Source: Planctomycetales bacterium (GTDB taxonomy: Bacteria; 4484-113). From it: a DNA stretch of 64,000 nucleotides. Shown here one piece after another: positions 25,359 through 33,903 of the stretch. Location: contig JAUWGS010000003.1 of the NCBI GenBank assembly GCA_030606285.1, positions 124,001 to 188,000 on the forward strand. The letters are read 5' to 3'. The number at the start of each line of letters is the position of its first letter. Within the stretch, counting starts at the first letter, position 1. The notes beneath the pieces are model-generated. The model was given only the letters and a program-made list of their open reading frames with translations. It did no database searches and was not told the origin of the DNA. Position numbers and translations under genes: made by a program.

Positions 25359-27296
25359 ATGGGAAGCAGATTTGTACAGATTGCTCTCATTCTTCTCTTC
25401 ATCGTGCTTGCCGCGGTGTTCTTCTCCCGCGTGGGGCAGATGGGGGTCGAGGAACTCTCATACACAGAGCTTATTTCGCACATTGAGTCCGGCAATGTGG
25501 CGACGCTGAGCATAAACAGCGATACCGACATAGCCGAAGGCAATTTCCTCCCGACTCGGGACACCGAAGGAAACGAGACTGTTGGAAGGTACAAGGCGAA
25601 TCTTCCGCCTGAATACACCGAAATCCTTGCGGCTTCAAAAGAGCAGGGCGTGAGTGTGGAAATCGCAAAGCCTTCAGGGCTGTCACTGCTGTTCAATCCT
25701 ACGACAATCCTCTGGATAATGATGCTCGCTCTGCCCATCGCCTTCATCTGGTTCATTTTCTCGCGCTCGGCTCAGGCTGGCGGACAGTCGCAAGCATTCA
25801 ATTTCGGCAAGTCCAAGGCGCGCATGATGAACCCAGAGAAGGCTCGCATGACCTTCAAGGACGTTGCTGGCCTGGAAGAAGTTGTGGATGAACTCCGGGA
25901 AGTGGTGGACTTCCTGAAGGACCCGGCCAAGTATCAGCGGCTGGGCGCAGAGATACCTAAGGGCGTGATACTGCTCGGCCCACCTGGATGCGGGAAGACA
26001 CTGCTGGCAAAGGCGGTTGCGGGTGAGGCTAACGTGCCGTTCTTCTTTATCAGCGGGAGTGACTTCGTCGAGATGTTCGTCGGTGTGGGCGCTGCGCGTG
26101 TGCGCGACCTGTTCGATCAGGCTAAGCGTCGTGCGCCATGCTTGGTGTTCATCGACGAGTTGGACGCAGTGGGACGTCACCGCGGGTCCGGAATTGGCGG
26201 AGGGCACGATGAGCGCGAGCAGACCCTTAACCAGTTGCTGGTGGAGCTGGATGGCTTCGAGCCGAATTCAGGCGTAATAGTGCTGGCCGCAACGAACAGG
26301 CCCGATGTCCTCGATCCCGCTCTCCTGCGCCCGGGACGCTTCGACCGTCGTGTTGTCGTTGACAGTCCCGATTCGAAGGGACGTGGGGAGATACTGAAAA
26401 TCCACCTGAAGAACAAGCCGATTGACTCCAGCGTGGATATAAAGGCCATTGCACAACGCACGCCCGGATTCTCCGGAGCGGACCTGCACAATGTGGCGAA
26501 CGAGGCCGCGCTGCTAGCCGCACGGAGAGGCTTAGACAGGATTACTATGAGCGAGCTGGCTGAGGCGACGGAGAGGGTGGTAGCGGGGCCGGAGCGTCGC
26601 AGCCGGATTATGACGGAGAAGGAAAAACTGCTAACGGCGTACCACGAGCTGGGTCACGCAGTGGTGGCCTACCGGCTACCGGGCGCGGATCTGGTGCACA
26701 AGATATCGATACTTCCCCGAGGGATGGCGTTGGGCTACGTGCTCTACCTGCCTGAAGAGGACCGGCTCAACGAGACGCGACATCAGCTACTGAACAAGAT
26801 CTGCGTGATGATGGGTGGGCGCACGGCGGAGGAAGTCATCTTCGGGGGAGACGAGATTACGACAGGTGCGCGGAATGATATTGAACATGCGACCGAGATT
26901 GCCCGAGAGATGGTGACGCGCTTCGGCATGAGTGAAAAGTTGGGGCCGCTGGCCTTCGGCAGCAAGCACCAGAACATCTTCCTGGGTAAAGCTCTGGCGG
27001 AAGACCGCAACTACTCGGAGGAAATCGCAGCGGTCATTGACGGGGAAGTAAGGCGCATCGTGAGCGAATGCCACGAGAAGGCGACGCAGATCCTCGACGA
27101 GAACCGCGCTGCGCTGGCTCATCTCAGCGAGATCCTCATTGAACGAGAAACCCTTGAAGGGCGTGAGTTTGGGGAACTCATGAAGGAGTTGGACGAGAGT
27201 TCGCCGAGTGGCGATGTGACGGGTCTCCCGGATCAGACGACCTCAGAACCCCCCTCGGATCCTCTGAGCATCGGGCTGAGCGGGAGTGGCGCGTGA
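25359..27296 (+). CDS. ftsH: ATP-dependent zinc metalloprotease FtsH
   Basis: A 645-residue membrane AAA+ protease. Two transmembrane helices (about 7-27 and 110-130) flank a periplasmic domain with [23 protein letters not shown]. The AAA module has Walker A GPPGCGKT (about 207), Walker [13 protein letters not shown], and the second region of homology [18 protein letters not shown]. The zinc site is [13 protein letters not shown] (HExxH, about 431) with the distal acid in the family's usual place. The tail is about 35 residues of low complexity. FtsH degrades membrane and short-lived regulatory proteins. Its stop overlaps the folE start (GTGA). Confidence 0.97.
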   Translation: MGSRFVQIALILLFIVLAAVFFSRVGQMGVEELSYTELISHIESGNVATLSINSDTDIAEGNFLPTRDTEGNETVGRYKANLPPEYTEILAASKEQGVSVEIAKPSGLSLLFNPTTILWIMMLALPIAFIWFIFSRSAQAGGQSQAFNFGKSKARMMNPEKARMTFKDVAGLEEVVDELREVVDFLKDPAKYQRLGAEIPKGVILLGPPGCGKTLLAKAVAGEANVPFFFISGSDFVEMFVGVGAARVRDLFDQAKRRAPCLVFIDELDAVGRHRGSGIGGGHDEREQTLNQLLVELDGFEPNSGVIVLAATNRPDVLDPALLRPGRFDRRVVVDSPDSKGRGEILKIHLKNKPIDSSVDIKAIAQRTPGFSGADLHNVANEAALLAARRGLDRITMSELAEATERVVAGPERRSRIMTEKEKLLTAYHELGHAVVAYRLPGADLVHKISILPRGMALGYVLYLPEEDRLNETRHQLLNKICVMMGGRTAEEVIFGGDEITTGARNDIEHATEIAREMVTRFGMSEKLGPLAFGSKHQNIFLGKALAEDRNYSEEIAAVIDGEVRRIVSECHEKATQILDENRAALAHLSEILIERETLEGREFGELMKELDESSPSGDVTGLPDQTTSEPPSDPLSIGLSGSGA

Positions 27297-27880
27297 GTAA
27301 AAGGCTGATAGACGGGGAGCGTATCGCAAGGGCCGTTCGCGAGATACTTGAGGCGATTGGCGAGGATCCTGAACGCGAAGGACTCCTCGGAACGCCCGGG
27401 CGCGTTGCTCAGATGTATGAGGAGATGCTTGGTGGAGTCGAGGAGGACGGTTACGAGCTTATCCGGTCGTCGGTCTACCATGAGCGGCACGAGGAGCTCG
27501 TTCTCCTGCGCGACATAGACTTCTACTCCATTTGTGAGCACCACCTGATGCCGTTTCTGGGCAAAGCACACATCGCCTACATACCAAAAGGCACGATCTG
27601 CGGCCTGTCGAAGATAGTGCGTGCGTTTTCACATTTGTGCCGGAGGCCACAGGTGCAGGAGCGGCTGACATGGCAGATGGCGGATATGCTACAGGCGACC
27701 ATGCGCCCTCACGGGACTGCCGTGGTGCTGGAAGCGCGGCACTTGTGCATGGAACTGAGAGGGGTTAAAAAGCGGGGGAGCATTGTCACGACGTCAGCCC
27801 TTCGAGGCATATTCCACACGAACCCAGCCTCCCGAGCGGAGCTGTTTCGACTGATTCAGGGGCGCAACGAAGTACTCTAA
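27293..27880 (+). CDS. folE: GTP cyclohydrolase I
   Basis: A 195-residue enzyme converting GTP to 7,8-dihydroneopterin triphosphate, the entry step to folate. It starts at GTG 27293, overlapping the ftsH stop. Motifs are AVREILEAIGEDPEREGLLGTPGRVAQMY (N-terminal helices), the zinc and catalytic stretch FYSICEHHLMPFLGKAHIAYIPKG (about 80-103), GLSKIVRAFS, and RPQVQERLTWQMADML. A second zinc Cys lies in ARHLCMELRGVKKRGS. In Bacillus subtilis folE (mtrA) shares an operon with mtrB; here mtrB is 5.8 kb downstream, and folP lies between. Confidence 0.96.
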   Translation: MSKRLIDGERIARAVREILEAIGEDPEREGLLGTPGRVAQMYEEMLGGVEEDGYELIRSSVYHERHEELVLLRDIDFYSICEHHLMPFLGKAHIAYIPKGTICGLSKIVRAFSHLCRRPQVQERLTWQMADMLQATMRPHGTAVVLEARHLCMELRGVKKRGSIVTTSALRGIFHTNPASRAELFRLIQGRNEVL

Positions 27881-27910
27881 CGCTCCTGGTGCGTGCAATA
27901 GGCTTATTAT

Positions 27911-27939
27911 TTGACTTTTGCATATCCGGTCTGTATACT
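27911..27939 (+). promoter_or_regulatory. Promoter of the multiheme cytochrome gene
   Basis: TTGACT (27911-27916), a 17-nt spacer and TATACT (27934-27939), ext. near-consensus. Initiation is expected near 27946. Confidence 0.78.
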
Positions 27940-27951
27940 TTGGTCTTGACA

Positions 27952-27971
27952 TCTTGGCTGACCGGCCAAGA
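27952..27971 (+). repeat. Inverted repeat downstream of the cytochrome promoter
   Basis: TCTTGGC-TGACCG-GCCAAGA, perfect 7-bp arms, about 6 nt after the predicted start site and 24 nt before the ATG. It could be a repressor site or a 5' mRNA stem protecting the message. Confidence 0.55.
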
Positions 27972-27994
27972 CAAACCACCTATTGGAGCAGCTG

Positions 27995-29545
27995 ATGAAG
28001 AAGATCCTTTGTCGGAGTGAGAGGGTCCTGGGAATCGTCTTACTCATCGGTTTGCTGTTGGCCTTCAGCCTGACCGCGATCGCACAGCAGCGCGGGGAGG
28101 CTCGTCCGAAGGAGTGGAAACGGCCCTGGCGGCTTCTGTTCGAGCAGAATATGGCCAAGTACGGCGTCCAGACTCCGGACGTGCCATACGTTCCCCTTCT
28201 CGACTACTCCGAATCATGCTCACTGTGCCACACTCATTACTACAAGCAATGGCAGTATTCCGCCCACGGCACCGCCTACACGGATCCGTTTTATCAGCAG
28301 GCAGCAGCGGAGTACCGGGAGTTTTACGACTTCACGGAGAAGAACATCAAGAACATGCGCCGTCTGGGCGAGCTGTGGGAAGATGACATCCTCCCTACGA
28401 GCGCCCAGATGCCAGAAAGGGTGGACTGCCTGTCCTGCCATGCTCCCGCCATCAACGCGGAGATTCAGCACAGCACCAACATGCCGCTGATTGAATTTCT
28501 GAAGGCTATGCGCGATGGGTACATTCCGCGCCTGAAGGATGTAGCGTCGGGCGATATTGATCCCACTCTTGGTGTTCGCAAGGACACCTGGCCGAACTCT
28601 GATATCGCAATCCGTGAGCAGCTGAACTACTGGCAGCGTTTGAACGACTACGTCAAGGACGGTGTGAGCTGCGATTTCTGCCACACCATCAGCCGAATGG
28701 GACTGCCGACTGACCGGACTCAAGTGAAGTTCCCTGAGCTTTACAACCACTACTACGGTCTGTCATACGAGCACAGATTCGGGCTGCAGAAGTTCGGGCC
28801 CCTGGATGAAGCGCCGACTTCAGCTCACACAATCCGCTATTCCTCCGTCTACACCGACTCTCGGATGTGCGCACCATGCCACCAAGAGGTGAATGGTTAC
28901 GGCATTATCGTGCAGGATACCTACAACGAGTGGTTGAGAAGCGACTACGCAATACCAGGCCCATCCTACAAGACGTGCCAGAACTGCCACATGCCATCCT
29001 CCGAATCTCTCGGCATGGGTCGGATGCCGCCGTCCAAGCACGGGCCGGACCGTAGGGAGTTCCATTTCCACGACTTCAGGGCTACACAACCCGATTTCCT
29101 GCGCGATGCGGCGGAACTTTCTCTCACTGCCGAACGCGAAGGAGACCTGGTTTTGGCGACGATTGAAGTCACCAATACTGGTGCGGGTCACATGCTGCCG
29201 ACCGGACTTCCGTTCCACCAGCTCGTTTTAGTTGTGCGGGTGGAAGACGCAGATGGCAGTATCGTCTTCGAGGACATACGCGTCTACGAAAAGAAGCTGG
29301 GTCGCACGTTTGACTATCGCGACGAGATACCTTACTGGGAGGCTGACTTCATCGAGTACGACACGCGCATCCCGACCGGTGAGACAGTGATGGAGGAGTA
29401 CGAGATAGACGTGTCCGGCGTGACCGGCTCAGTTTATGTAACCTCACAACTGTTCTATCGCCGGGCGAGCAAGCGATTCACCGGTGTGTACCAGCTCAGC
29501 GAACGCCCAATCGAGATGTACGGCATCGCTGAGGAAGTCTTCTAA
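27995..29545 (+). CDS. Secreted pentaheme c-type cytochrome
   Basis: A 516-residue exported protein with a signal peptide (about 1-30, ending TAIAQ). It has five CxxCH heme sites: CSLCH (about 75), CLSCH, CDFCH, CAPCH and CQNCH. Spacing and the C-terminal VTNTGAGHMLPTGLPFHQ segment (a GHxLPTG motif) resemble cytochrome c-554-type electron-transfer or reductase proteins. The last 150 residues have no heme and look beta-rich. Without a CxxCK site it is not a classical nitrite reductase. ATG 27995 follows GGAG at 6 nt and replaces the TTG of the ORF track. It is a single-gene unit with its own promoter and terminator; no cytochrome maturation genes are nearby. The redox partner is unknown. Confidence 0.88.
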   Translation: MKKILCRSERVLGIVLLIGLLLAFSLTAIAQQRGEARPKEWKRPWRLLFEQNMAKYGVQTPDVPYVPLLDYSESCSLCHTHYYKQWQYSAHGTAYTDPFYQQAAAEYREFYDFTEKNIKNMRRLGELWEDDILPTSAQMPERVDCLSCHAPAINAEIQHSTNMPLIEFLKAMRDGYIPRLKDVASGDIDPTLGVRKDTWPNSDIAIREQLNYWQRLNDYVKDGVSCDFCHTISRMGLPTDRTQVKFPELYNHYYGLSYEHRFGLQKFGPLDEAPTSAHTIRYSSVYTDSRMCAPCHQEVNGYGIIVQDTYNEWLRSDYAIPGPSYKTCQNCHMPSSESLGMGRMPPSKHGPDRREFHFHDFRATQPDFLRDAAELSLTAEREGDLVLATIEVTNTGAGHMLPTGLPFHQLVLVVRVEDADGSIVFEDIRVYEKKLGRTFDYRDEIPYWEADFIEYDTRIPTGETVMEEYEIDVSGVTGSVYVTSQLFYRRASKRFTGVYQLSERPIEMYGIAEEVF

Positions 29546-29566
29546 CCCTGGGAAAGCGAACATTTT

Positions 29567-29602
29567 AGCGGGGGTTTCCACCCATGGGAGCCTCCGCTTT
29601 TT
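29567..29602 (+). terminator. Rho-independent terminator of the cytochrome gene
   Basis: A stem starting AGCGG and ending CCGCT (with an inner GG/CC step) is followed at once by TTTTT. It sits 22 nt after the stop codon. Confidence 0.75.
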
Positions 29603-29617
29603 ATTAGGTGGCTGTAA

Positions 29618-30478
29618 ATGGCCCAGACCCGCAGATGGTTGGTGCGCGACAGGACGCTTGAGCTGGCACGTCCTCTGGTGATGGGGGTCCTCAACCTTAC
29701 TCCCGACTCCTTTTTCGACGGTGGCCGGCATTTCCCTGACATTCCGGGCGCTGTGTCGCACGCTGAGAAAATGTTCGACGAGGGAGCCGACATTGTGGAC
29801 ATCGGGGGGGAAAGCACGCGCCCCGGAAGCAAGCGGCTTGATGAGGAAGAGGAACTGGCGCGGGTGCTTCCGGTCATCGAGGAGCTGACAGCCCGACGGA
29901 CGGATGCCCTAATTTCAATTGACACGTACAAGGCGCGGGTGGCGGAGAAGGCGCTCGCAGACGGCGCGGCGATAGTAAATGACATTTCAGCCGGAAGAAT
30001 GGACGAAGAGTTGCTGCCTCTCATCGCTGAGAGCAGGTGCGGCTATATCCTGATGCATATGAAGGGAACACCGGATACGATGCAGGCATCGCCGAGTTAC
30101 ACCGACGTGGTCGGTGAAATCCGCGGATTCTTCCAGGAGCGTCTGGCTGCGCTGGATGCGCACAGGATTGAAAGTGAGAGCGTCGTTACGGATCCGGGAA
30201 TAGGATTCGGCAAGCGCCCCGAGGACAACCTGGCACTGATCGCACACGCGTCGAAGTTAAGAGTCAGGGACAGGCCGCTTCTCTTCGGCGTGTCCCGCAA
30301 ATCCTTCCTGGGCCACCTGCTGGGACGCGAAGCGAATGATCGGCTTCACGGCACAACTGCTGCGCACGTAGCGTTACTTCTGCAGGGGGTGGATATCCTC
30401 CGGGTCCACGATGTGGGGCCGGCAGTGGACGCAGTGAAGGTTCTACAGGCTCTGGAGGAAACAGACGATGGAGACTAG
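29618..30478 (+). CDS. folP: Dihydropteroate synthase
   Basis: A 286-residue enzyme joining p-aminobenzoate to hydroxymethyl-dihydropterin pyrophosphate in folate synthesis, the sulfonamide target. It shows the pterin and pyrophosphate loop VMGVLNLTPDSFFDGG (about 24-39), GADIVDIGGESTRPGS (about 57-72), ISIDTYKARVAEKAL, INDIS-like VNDISAG, MHMKGTPDTMQ, DPGIGFGKRPEDNLALI, and FGVSRKSFLG. AGGTGG precedes the ATG. It overlaps acyP by 11 nt. With folE it makes up part of the folate pathway; folB, folK and folC are absent from the window. Confidence 0.96.
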   Translation: MAQTRRWLVRDRTLELARPLVMGVLNLTPDSFFDGGRHFPDIPGAVSHAEKMFDEGADIVDIGGESTRPGSKRLDEEEELARVLPVIEELTARRTDALISIDTYKARVAEKALADGAAIVNDISAGRMDEELLPLIAESRCGYILMHMKGTPDTMQASPSYTDVVGEIRGFFQERLAALDAHRIESESVVTDPGIGFGKRPEDNLALIAHASKLRVRDRPLLFGVSRKSFLGHLLGREANDRLHGTTAAHVALLLQGVDILRVHDVGPAVDAVKVLQALEETDDGD

Positions 30479-30746
30479 GCGCCTCGTTGTCAGCGGCATA
30501 GTGCAGGGCGTAGGATATCGCCACTTCGTTCTCGGCCTCGTGCGGCGGCTTGATATGGCTGGCTACGTGCGAAACCTGCCTGACGGCACGGTGGAAGTAG
30601 TGGTTCAGCTTGAAGAAGAGGCGCGCCTTAAGGCGCTTGTGAATGAACTGAAGAAAGGCCCGCCGGCCTCACGTGTGGCCACTGTCAAGGTTCACGCGCT
30701 CACCGGGTTTGGCGAGGAACTGAACGGGTTCACAGTCAGACTGTAG
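30468..30746 (+). CDS. acyP: Acylphosphatase
   Basis: A 92-residue enzyme that hydrolyses carboxyl-phosphate bonds. Its phosphate-binding loop is GIVQGVGYRHFVLG (about 10-23) with the catalytic Arg in YRHF, and the second active-site motif is GYVRNLPDGTVEVV (about 32-45) with the catalytic Asn. Length and fold markers match the family exactly. It overlaps folP at the 5' end and purE (opposite strand) by 11 nt at the 3' end. Its cellular substrate is not known for most bacteria. Confidence 0.95.
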   Translation: METRRLVVSGIVQGVGYRHFVLGLVRRLDMAGYVRNLPDGTVEVVVQLEEEARLKALVNELKKGPPASRVATVKVHALTGFGEELNGFTVRL

Positions 30747-31245
30747 GCACGTCGGGAGCCGGTTCCTCTTCGCTGGCGGCGTAATCCTCCGCGGCACGCT
30801 TGGCGCGCATCTGCGTAAGCTTGTCGCCCAGCTTGAGCGCTTTTCCCCGCTCGGTAGTTGCCAGTATGCCCGTAGCGAAGATCGCAGCGTTCTTTGCACC
30901 GTCAATAGCCATAGCGCCGACAGGGACGCCGGGCGGCATCTGGACGATGGATAACAGCGCGTCGAGCCCTGAAAGCGACACGGAAATAGGGACGCCAATA
31001 ACCGGCTTGACCGTCTTGCTGGCTACCACGCCCGGAAGGTGCGCCGCCATTCCTGCGAATGCGATGTAGACCTCGACCTGCTTTTCCATCTCTTCGACAA
31101 TCTTCTCGAGGAAGTCCGGCGAGCGGTGCGCCGATGCGACGGCAATCCTGTGCGGGACTCCGAAGTCATCCAGGACTTCAGTGCATTCTGCCACATGCGG
31201 CAGGTCGCTTTTGCTACCCACAATGATTCCGACAAGAGGTTCCAT
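30736..31245 (-). CDS. purE: N5-carboxyaminoimidazole ribonucleotide mutase
   Basis: A 169-residue class I PurE, which moves the carboxylate of N5-CAIR to C4 to make CAIR in purine synthesis. It shows GIIVGSKSDLPHVAE (about 5-19), ASAHRSPDFLEK (catalytic His, about 38-49), AFAGMAAHLPGVVASKTVKPVIGVP, and LLSIVQMPPGVPVGAMAIDGAKNAAIFA. The family usually has QMPGGVPV. ATG 31245 has GGGAG upstream and is preferred to the ORF-track start 11 codons earlier, which lies over the leader. No purK is adjacent. It is divergent from deoB through a shared dyad. Confidence 0.95.
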   Translation of the reverse strand: MEPLVGIIVGSKSDLPHVAECTEVLDDFGVPHRIAVASAHRSPDFLEKIVEEMEKQVEVYIAFAGMAAHLPGVVASKTVKPVIGVPISVSLSGLDALLSIVQMPPGVPVGAMAIDGAKNAAIFATGILATTERGKALKLGDKLTQMRAKRAAEDYAASEEEPAPDVPTV

Positions 31246-31276
31246 CGTCGCACTCCCTAAAGTTACGGTGCAGGCC

Positions 31277-31304
31277 ATTTTAGCAGACCTCGCTCTGCTA
31301 ATAT
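31277..31304. promoter_or_regulatory. Divergent purE/deoB promoters sharing a perfect dyad
   Basis: TTAGCAGA-CCTCGC-TCTGCTAA (31280-31301) is a perfect 8-bp inverted repeat. Its outer parts complete two extended -10 elements pointing outward: TGCTAAAAT for purE (31285-31277, minus) and TGCTAATAT for deoB (31296-31304, plus). One regulator bound here would control both nucleotide-metabolism genes. The regulator is not identified. Confidence 0.6.
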
Positions 31305-31332
31305 GTGTTATGGGCTCTCAGGGGGTATCCAG

Positions 31333-32544
31333 ATGAAGCACTTCAAACGTGTCTTTCTCGTCGTCATGGACAGCGTGGGTGTCGGCGAAGCGCCCGACGC
31401 TGCGGATTTCGGTGATGAAGGATGCTGCACGTTGGGTCACATAGCCGGGCAAGCTGAGCTCAGCCTACCCACGCTGCTGTCTCTGGGTCTGGGGAATATC
31501 GTAGCGTCTGCGCCCGGGCTGCAAGCAGTTGAGCATCCCTTAGGATTCTTTGGGCGCATGGCGGAGGCCGGCCCGGCTAAAGACACGACAACCGGCCACT
31601 GGGAGCTGATGGGCGTTATCCGTCAGTGCGCTCCTCCGACATATCCTGATGGCTTTCCTCTGGAACTCATTGAGGAGTTCTCGCGCCAAATCGGGCGTGG
31701 CGTCCTGGGCAACAGGCCGGCGTCGGGCACGGAGATCATCGTCGAGCTGGGGCCGGAACACTTACGTACAGGCTCGGTCATCGTCTACACCAGTGCAGAT
31801 TCAGTTTTCCAGGTTGCCGCGCACAAGGACATAGCGCCACTGGAGGAACTGTACAGCATCTGCCGGGTGGCGCGGGAGCTGACGCATGGTGAATACCAGG
31901 TGGATCGCGTTATTGCGCGTCCCTTTACCGGGAACGTCGAGACAGGTTTCACGCGCACGTCTGAGCGCAGAGATTACAGCCTGCCACCGCCCTACAACTA
32001 CCTGGACGCACTAGTTGAAGCAGGCGTGTCAGTTACACTGGTGGGTAAGCTCGATGACATCTTCGCAGGGCGCGGGTATCGGCGCAGTCTGCATACAACC
32101 TGCAATACCGAAACGGGCAGCGCGCTCATGGATCTGAAGGATACAGGAGCGGACGGCTTTTGCTTCGCCAATTTCATCGACTTCGACATGCTCTACGGGC
32201 ACAGGAACGATGTTGCCGGCTACGCCCGGGCGCTGAACGAGTTCGACTGCTGGCTGGCCGGCTTCCTCGCCGGCTGGCGCCCGGGCGACTTGCTCATCCT
32301 GACGGCTGATCATGGTAACGACCCCACGACAGAGTCCACCGACCACACACGCGAGCTTGTGCCGCTTCTGGTGTACCACTCGGGATCACTGGGCAATGTT
32401 GCGATTCGAGACGTTGGGACGCGAAAGTCCTTTGCCGACGCGGGGGCGACCGTGGCCGCATGCCTGGGCGTTTCCAAACCCGTGGAACTCGCGGGAGAGG
32501 ACTTCTGTGATAACATTTGCCCCAGCCCAACGAGCGAGGTGTGA
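31333..32544 (+). CDS. deoB: Phosphopentomutase
   Basis: A 403-residue alkaline-phosphatase-fold mutase that interconverts (deoxy)ribose 1- and 5-phosphates in nucleoside salvage. The metal and nucleophile motifs are visible: VVMDSVGVGEAPDA (about 10-23), AKDTTTGHWELMG (the phosphorylated Thr, about 83-95), FANFIDFDMLYGHRND, and TADHGNDPTTESTDHTRE (about 330-347). ATG 31333 has GGGGG upstream; the ORF-track start 10 codons earlier lies in the promoter. Its stop overlaps possible starts of the next gene. Its pairing with purE suggests control by purine status, which is inference. Confidence 0.96.
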   Translation: MKHFKRVFLVVMDSVGVGEAPDAADFGDEGCCTLGHIAGQAELSLPTLLSLGLGNIVASAPGLQAVEHPLGFFGRMAEAGPAKDTTTGHWELMGVIRQCAPPTYPDGFPLELIEEFSRQIGRGVLGNRPASGTEIIVELGPEHLRTGSVIVYTSADSVFQVAAHKDIAPLEELYSICRVARELTHGEYQVDRVIARPFTGNVETGFTRTSERRDYSLPPPYNYLDALVEAGVSVTLVGKLDDIFAGRGYRRSLHTTCNTETGSALMDLKDTGADGFCFANFIDFDMLYGHRNDVAGYARALNEFDCWLAGFLAGWRPGDLLILTADHGNDPTTESTDHTRELVPLLVYHSGSLGNVAIRDVGTRKSFADAGATVAACLGVSKPVELAGEDFCDNICPSPTSEV

Positions 32545-32546
32545 CG

Positions 32547-33569
32547 GTGACTACGGTACTTGTTACTGGAGGAGCGGGGTTCATAGGATCCAACTTGGTG
32601 CGCTACCTGCGGCGGGAGCACCGGGACTGGCGCATCTTCAACATCGACAAGCTGACCTATGCGGGTAACCTGAACAACCTTGCAGGTATTGAAGTGGGGC
32701 CTGATTACAGCTTTGTCCAGGGCGATGTAGCCGATGGAGCCATGCTCTCTCGTGTATGGGCACGCCGCAGGATCAAATACGTTTTCCATCTTGCTGCTGA
32801 GACGCATGTGGACCGCTCACTGAAAGACGCTGTGCCGTTTGTCCGCGCGAACATTGAGGGGACTGCAGTCCTCCTGGATCTTGCCCGTACAGAGGGCGTC
32901 GAGAAGTTCATCTATATGAGTACCGATGAGGTATACGGGGCCGTTCCCAGGGGGAGCGACGAAGTGTTCACCGAGGATTCGCCGCTGAAACCCCGCAATC
33001 CGTACTCGGCGACGAAGGCTGGCGCCGACCTTCTGTGCCAGGTGGCCCACGCTTCACACGATATGCCTGTTGTCATTGTCCGGGCGGCTAATAACTACGG
33101 TCCGTACCAGCATCCTGAGAAGTTCCTTCCCCTGATGCTGACGAACCTTATGCAGGGACGCAAGGTGCCGGTTTACGGCACGGGCCAGCAGATGCGGGAC
33201 TGGCTGTTTGTGGATGACACGTGCAAGGCGCTCGTCGGGCTGGCCGAGCGTGCCGAACCGGGGTCCATCTACAACCTCTCAGGCAGCGGGCTTATCCCCA
33301 ACATCGAACTCGCCCGTAAGGTGTTGGACGTGATGCGGCTGGAAGAGGAGGAGAACCTCAAGATGATAGCCGACCGACCTGGTCACGACTTCTCCTATCC
33401 GTTGAACGCGGACAAGATTGAGCGGGAGCTGAATATCAGGACCGAAACCAGGCTTGACGACGGGCTCAGGCGCACCGTCTTCTGGTATCGAAACAATGAG
33501 GACTGGTGGCGTCCCATACGCGAGGGCAGATTCAAGGATTACTACAAGGAGCAATACTCGGAATTGTAA
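32547..33569 (+). CDS. rfbB: dTDP-glucose 4,6-dehydratase-like SDR enzyme
   Basis: A 340-residue extended short-chain dehydrogenase. The NAD-binding motif is VTGGAGFIGSNLVRYL (about 5-20), HLAAETHVDRSL follows, and the catalytic region is YMSTDEVYG and NPYSATKAGADLL (YxxxK). RAANNYGPYQHPEKFLPLM and GTGQQMRDWLFVDD are typical of RmlB. The chemistry makes the 4-keto-6-deoxy sugar intermediate of rhamnose and other deoxysugars. rmlA, C and D are absent here, so the pathway must be completed elsewhere. GTG 32547 has GAGCGAGG at 7 nt; GTG 32541, which overlaps the deoB stop, is an alternative. Confidence 0.9.
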   Translation: MTTVLVTGGAGFIGSNLVRYLRREHRDWRIFNIDKLTYAGNLNNLAGIEVGPDYSFVQGDVADGAMLSRVWARRRIKYVFHLAAETHVDRSLKDAVPFVRANIEGTAVLLDLARTEGVEKFIYMSTDEVYGAVPRGSDEVFTEDSPLKPRNPYSATKAGADLLCQVAHASHDMPVVIVRAANNYGPYQHPEKFLPLMLTNLMQGRKVPVYGTGQQMRDWLFVDDTCKALVGLAERAEPGSIYNLSGSGLIPNIELARKVLDVMRLEEEENLKMIADRPGHDFSYPLNADKIERELNIRTETRLDDGLRRTVFWYRNNEDWWRPIREGRFKDYYKEQYSEL

Positions 33570-33570
33570 C

Positions 33571-33602
33571 GGCCGCGAAAAAGTGGTATCCTTTTCGCCG
33601 CC
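33571..33602 (+). other. Hairpin between rfbB-like gene and mtrB
   Basis: GCGAAAA (33575-33581) pairs with TTTTCGC (33592-33598) around a 10-nt loop, extended by GGC/GCC across one mismatch. The T residues are in the stem, with no free U-run after it. It starts 1 nt after the rfbB stop and could be a weak terminator or a 3' stabiliser. Confidence 0.45.
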
Positions 33603-33639
33603 TAAAAGTAGTGTCAGTCAAGAGGAGGATTACTCCCCA

Positions 33640-33900
33640 ATGGAAATCGACCTGTTACAGGACTACGTTGTAATTAAGGCGCTGGAAAGCGGCGTGAGTG
33701 TCGCTGGCCTTACACGCGGTGAGGAAACGAAGTTCCTCCATTCCGAGAAGCTGGAGCGCGGTGAAGTGCTGGTTGCCCAGTTCACCGAGCATGTTTCAGT
33801 GATGAAGATCCGCGGACATGCGCGTATATGGACGCAGTTCGGTGAAGTAGACGCAGAGAGCGATGTGGAATTGCATCATCGCCCGCTGCCTCGGCTGTAG
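33640..33900 (+). CDS. mtrB: trp RNA-binding attenuation protein (TRAP) homologue
   Basis: An 86-residue protein collinear without gaps with Bacillus TRAP (75 residues as I recall it) over residues 8-59: DYVVIKALESGVSVAGLTRG and TKFLHSEKLERGEVLVAQFTEH. The residues known for tryptophan binding in TRAP are kept (T25-R26-G27, Q47, T49, H51, S53), as are the RNA contacts K37, K56 and R58 (MKIRG). It has about 11 extra residues at the C-terminus. TRAP forms an 11-subunit ring that, with tryptophan, wraps 11 (G/U)AG triplets to stop trp operon expression. AGGAGG precedes the ATG. No trp gene or anti-TRAP gene is in the window. It is followed 3 nt later by a hypA-like gene. Confidence 0.9.
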   Translation: MEIDLLQDYVVIKALESGVSVAGLTRGEETKFLHSEKLERGEVLVAQFTEHVSVMKIRGHARIWTQFGEVDAESDVELHHRPLPRL

Positions 33901-33903
33901 TGG

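Noticed and set aside
33603-33640. TRAP-binding triplet array in the mtrB leader
   Set aside because: Only a handful of G/UAG triplets occur with irregular spacing, far from the 11 evenly spaced triplets needed.
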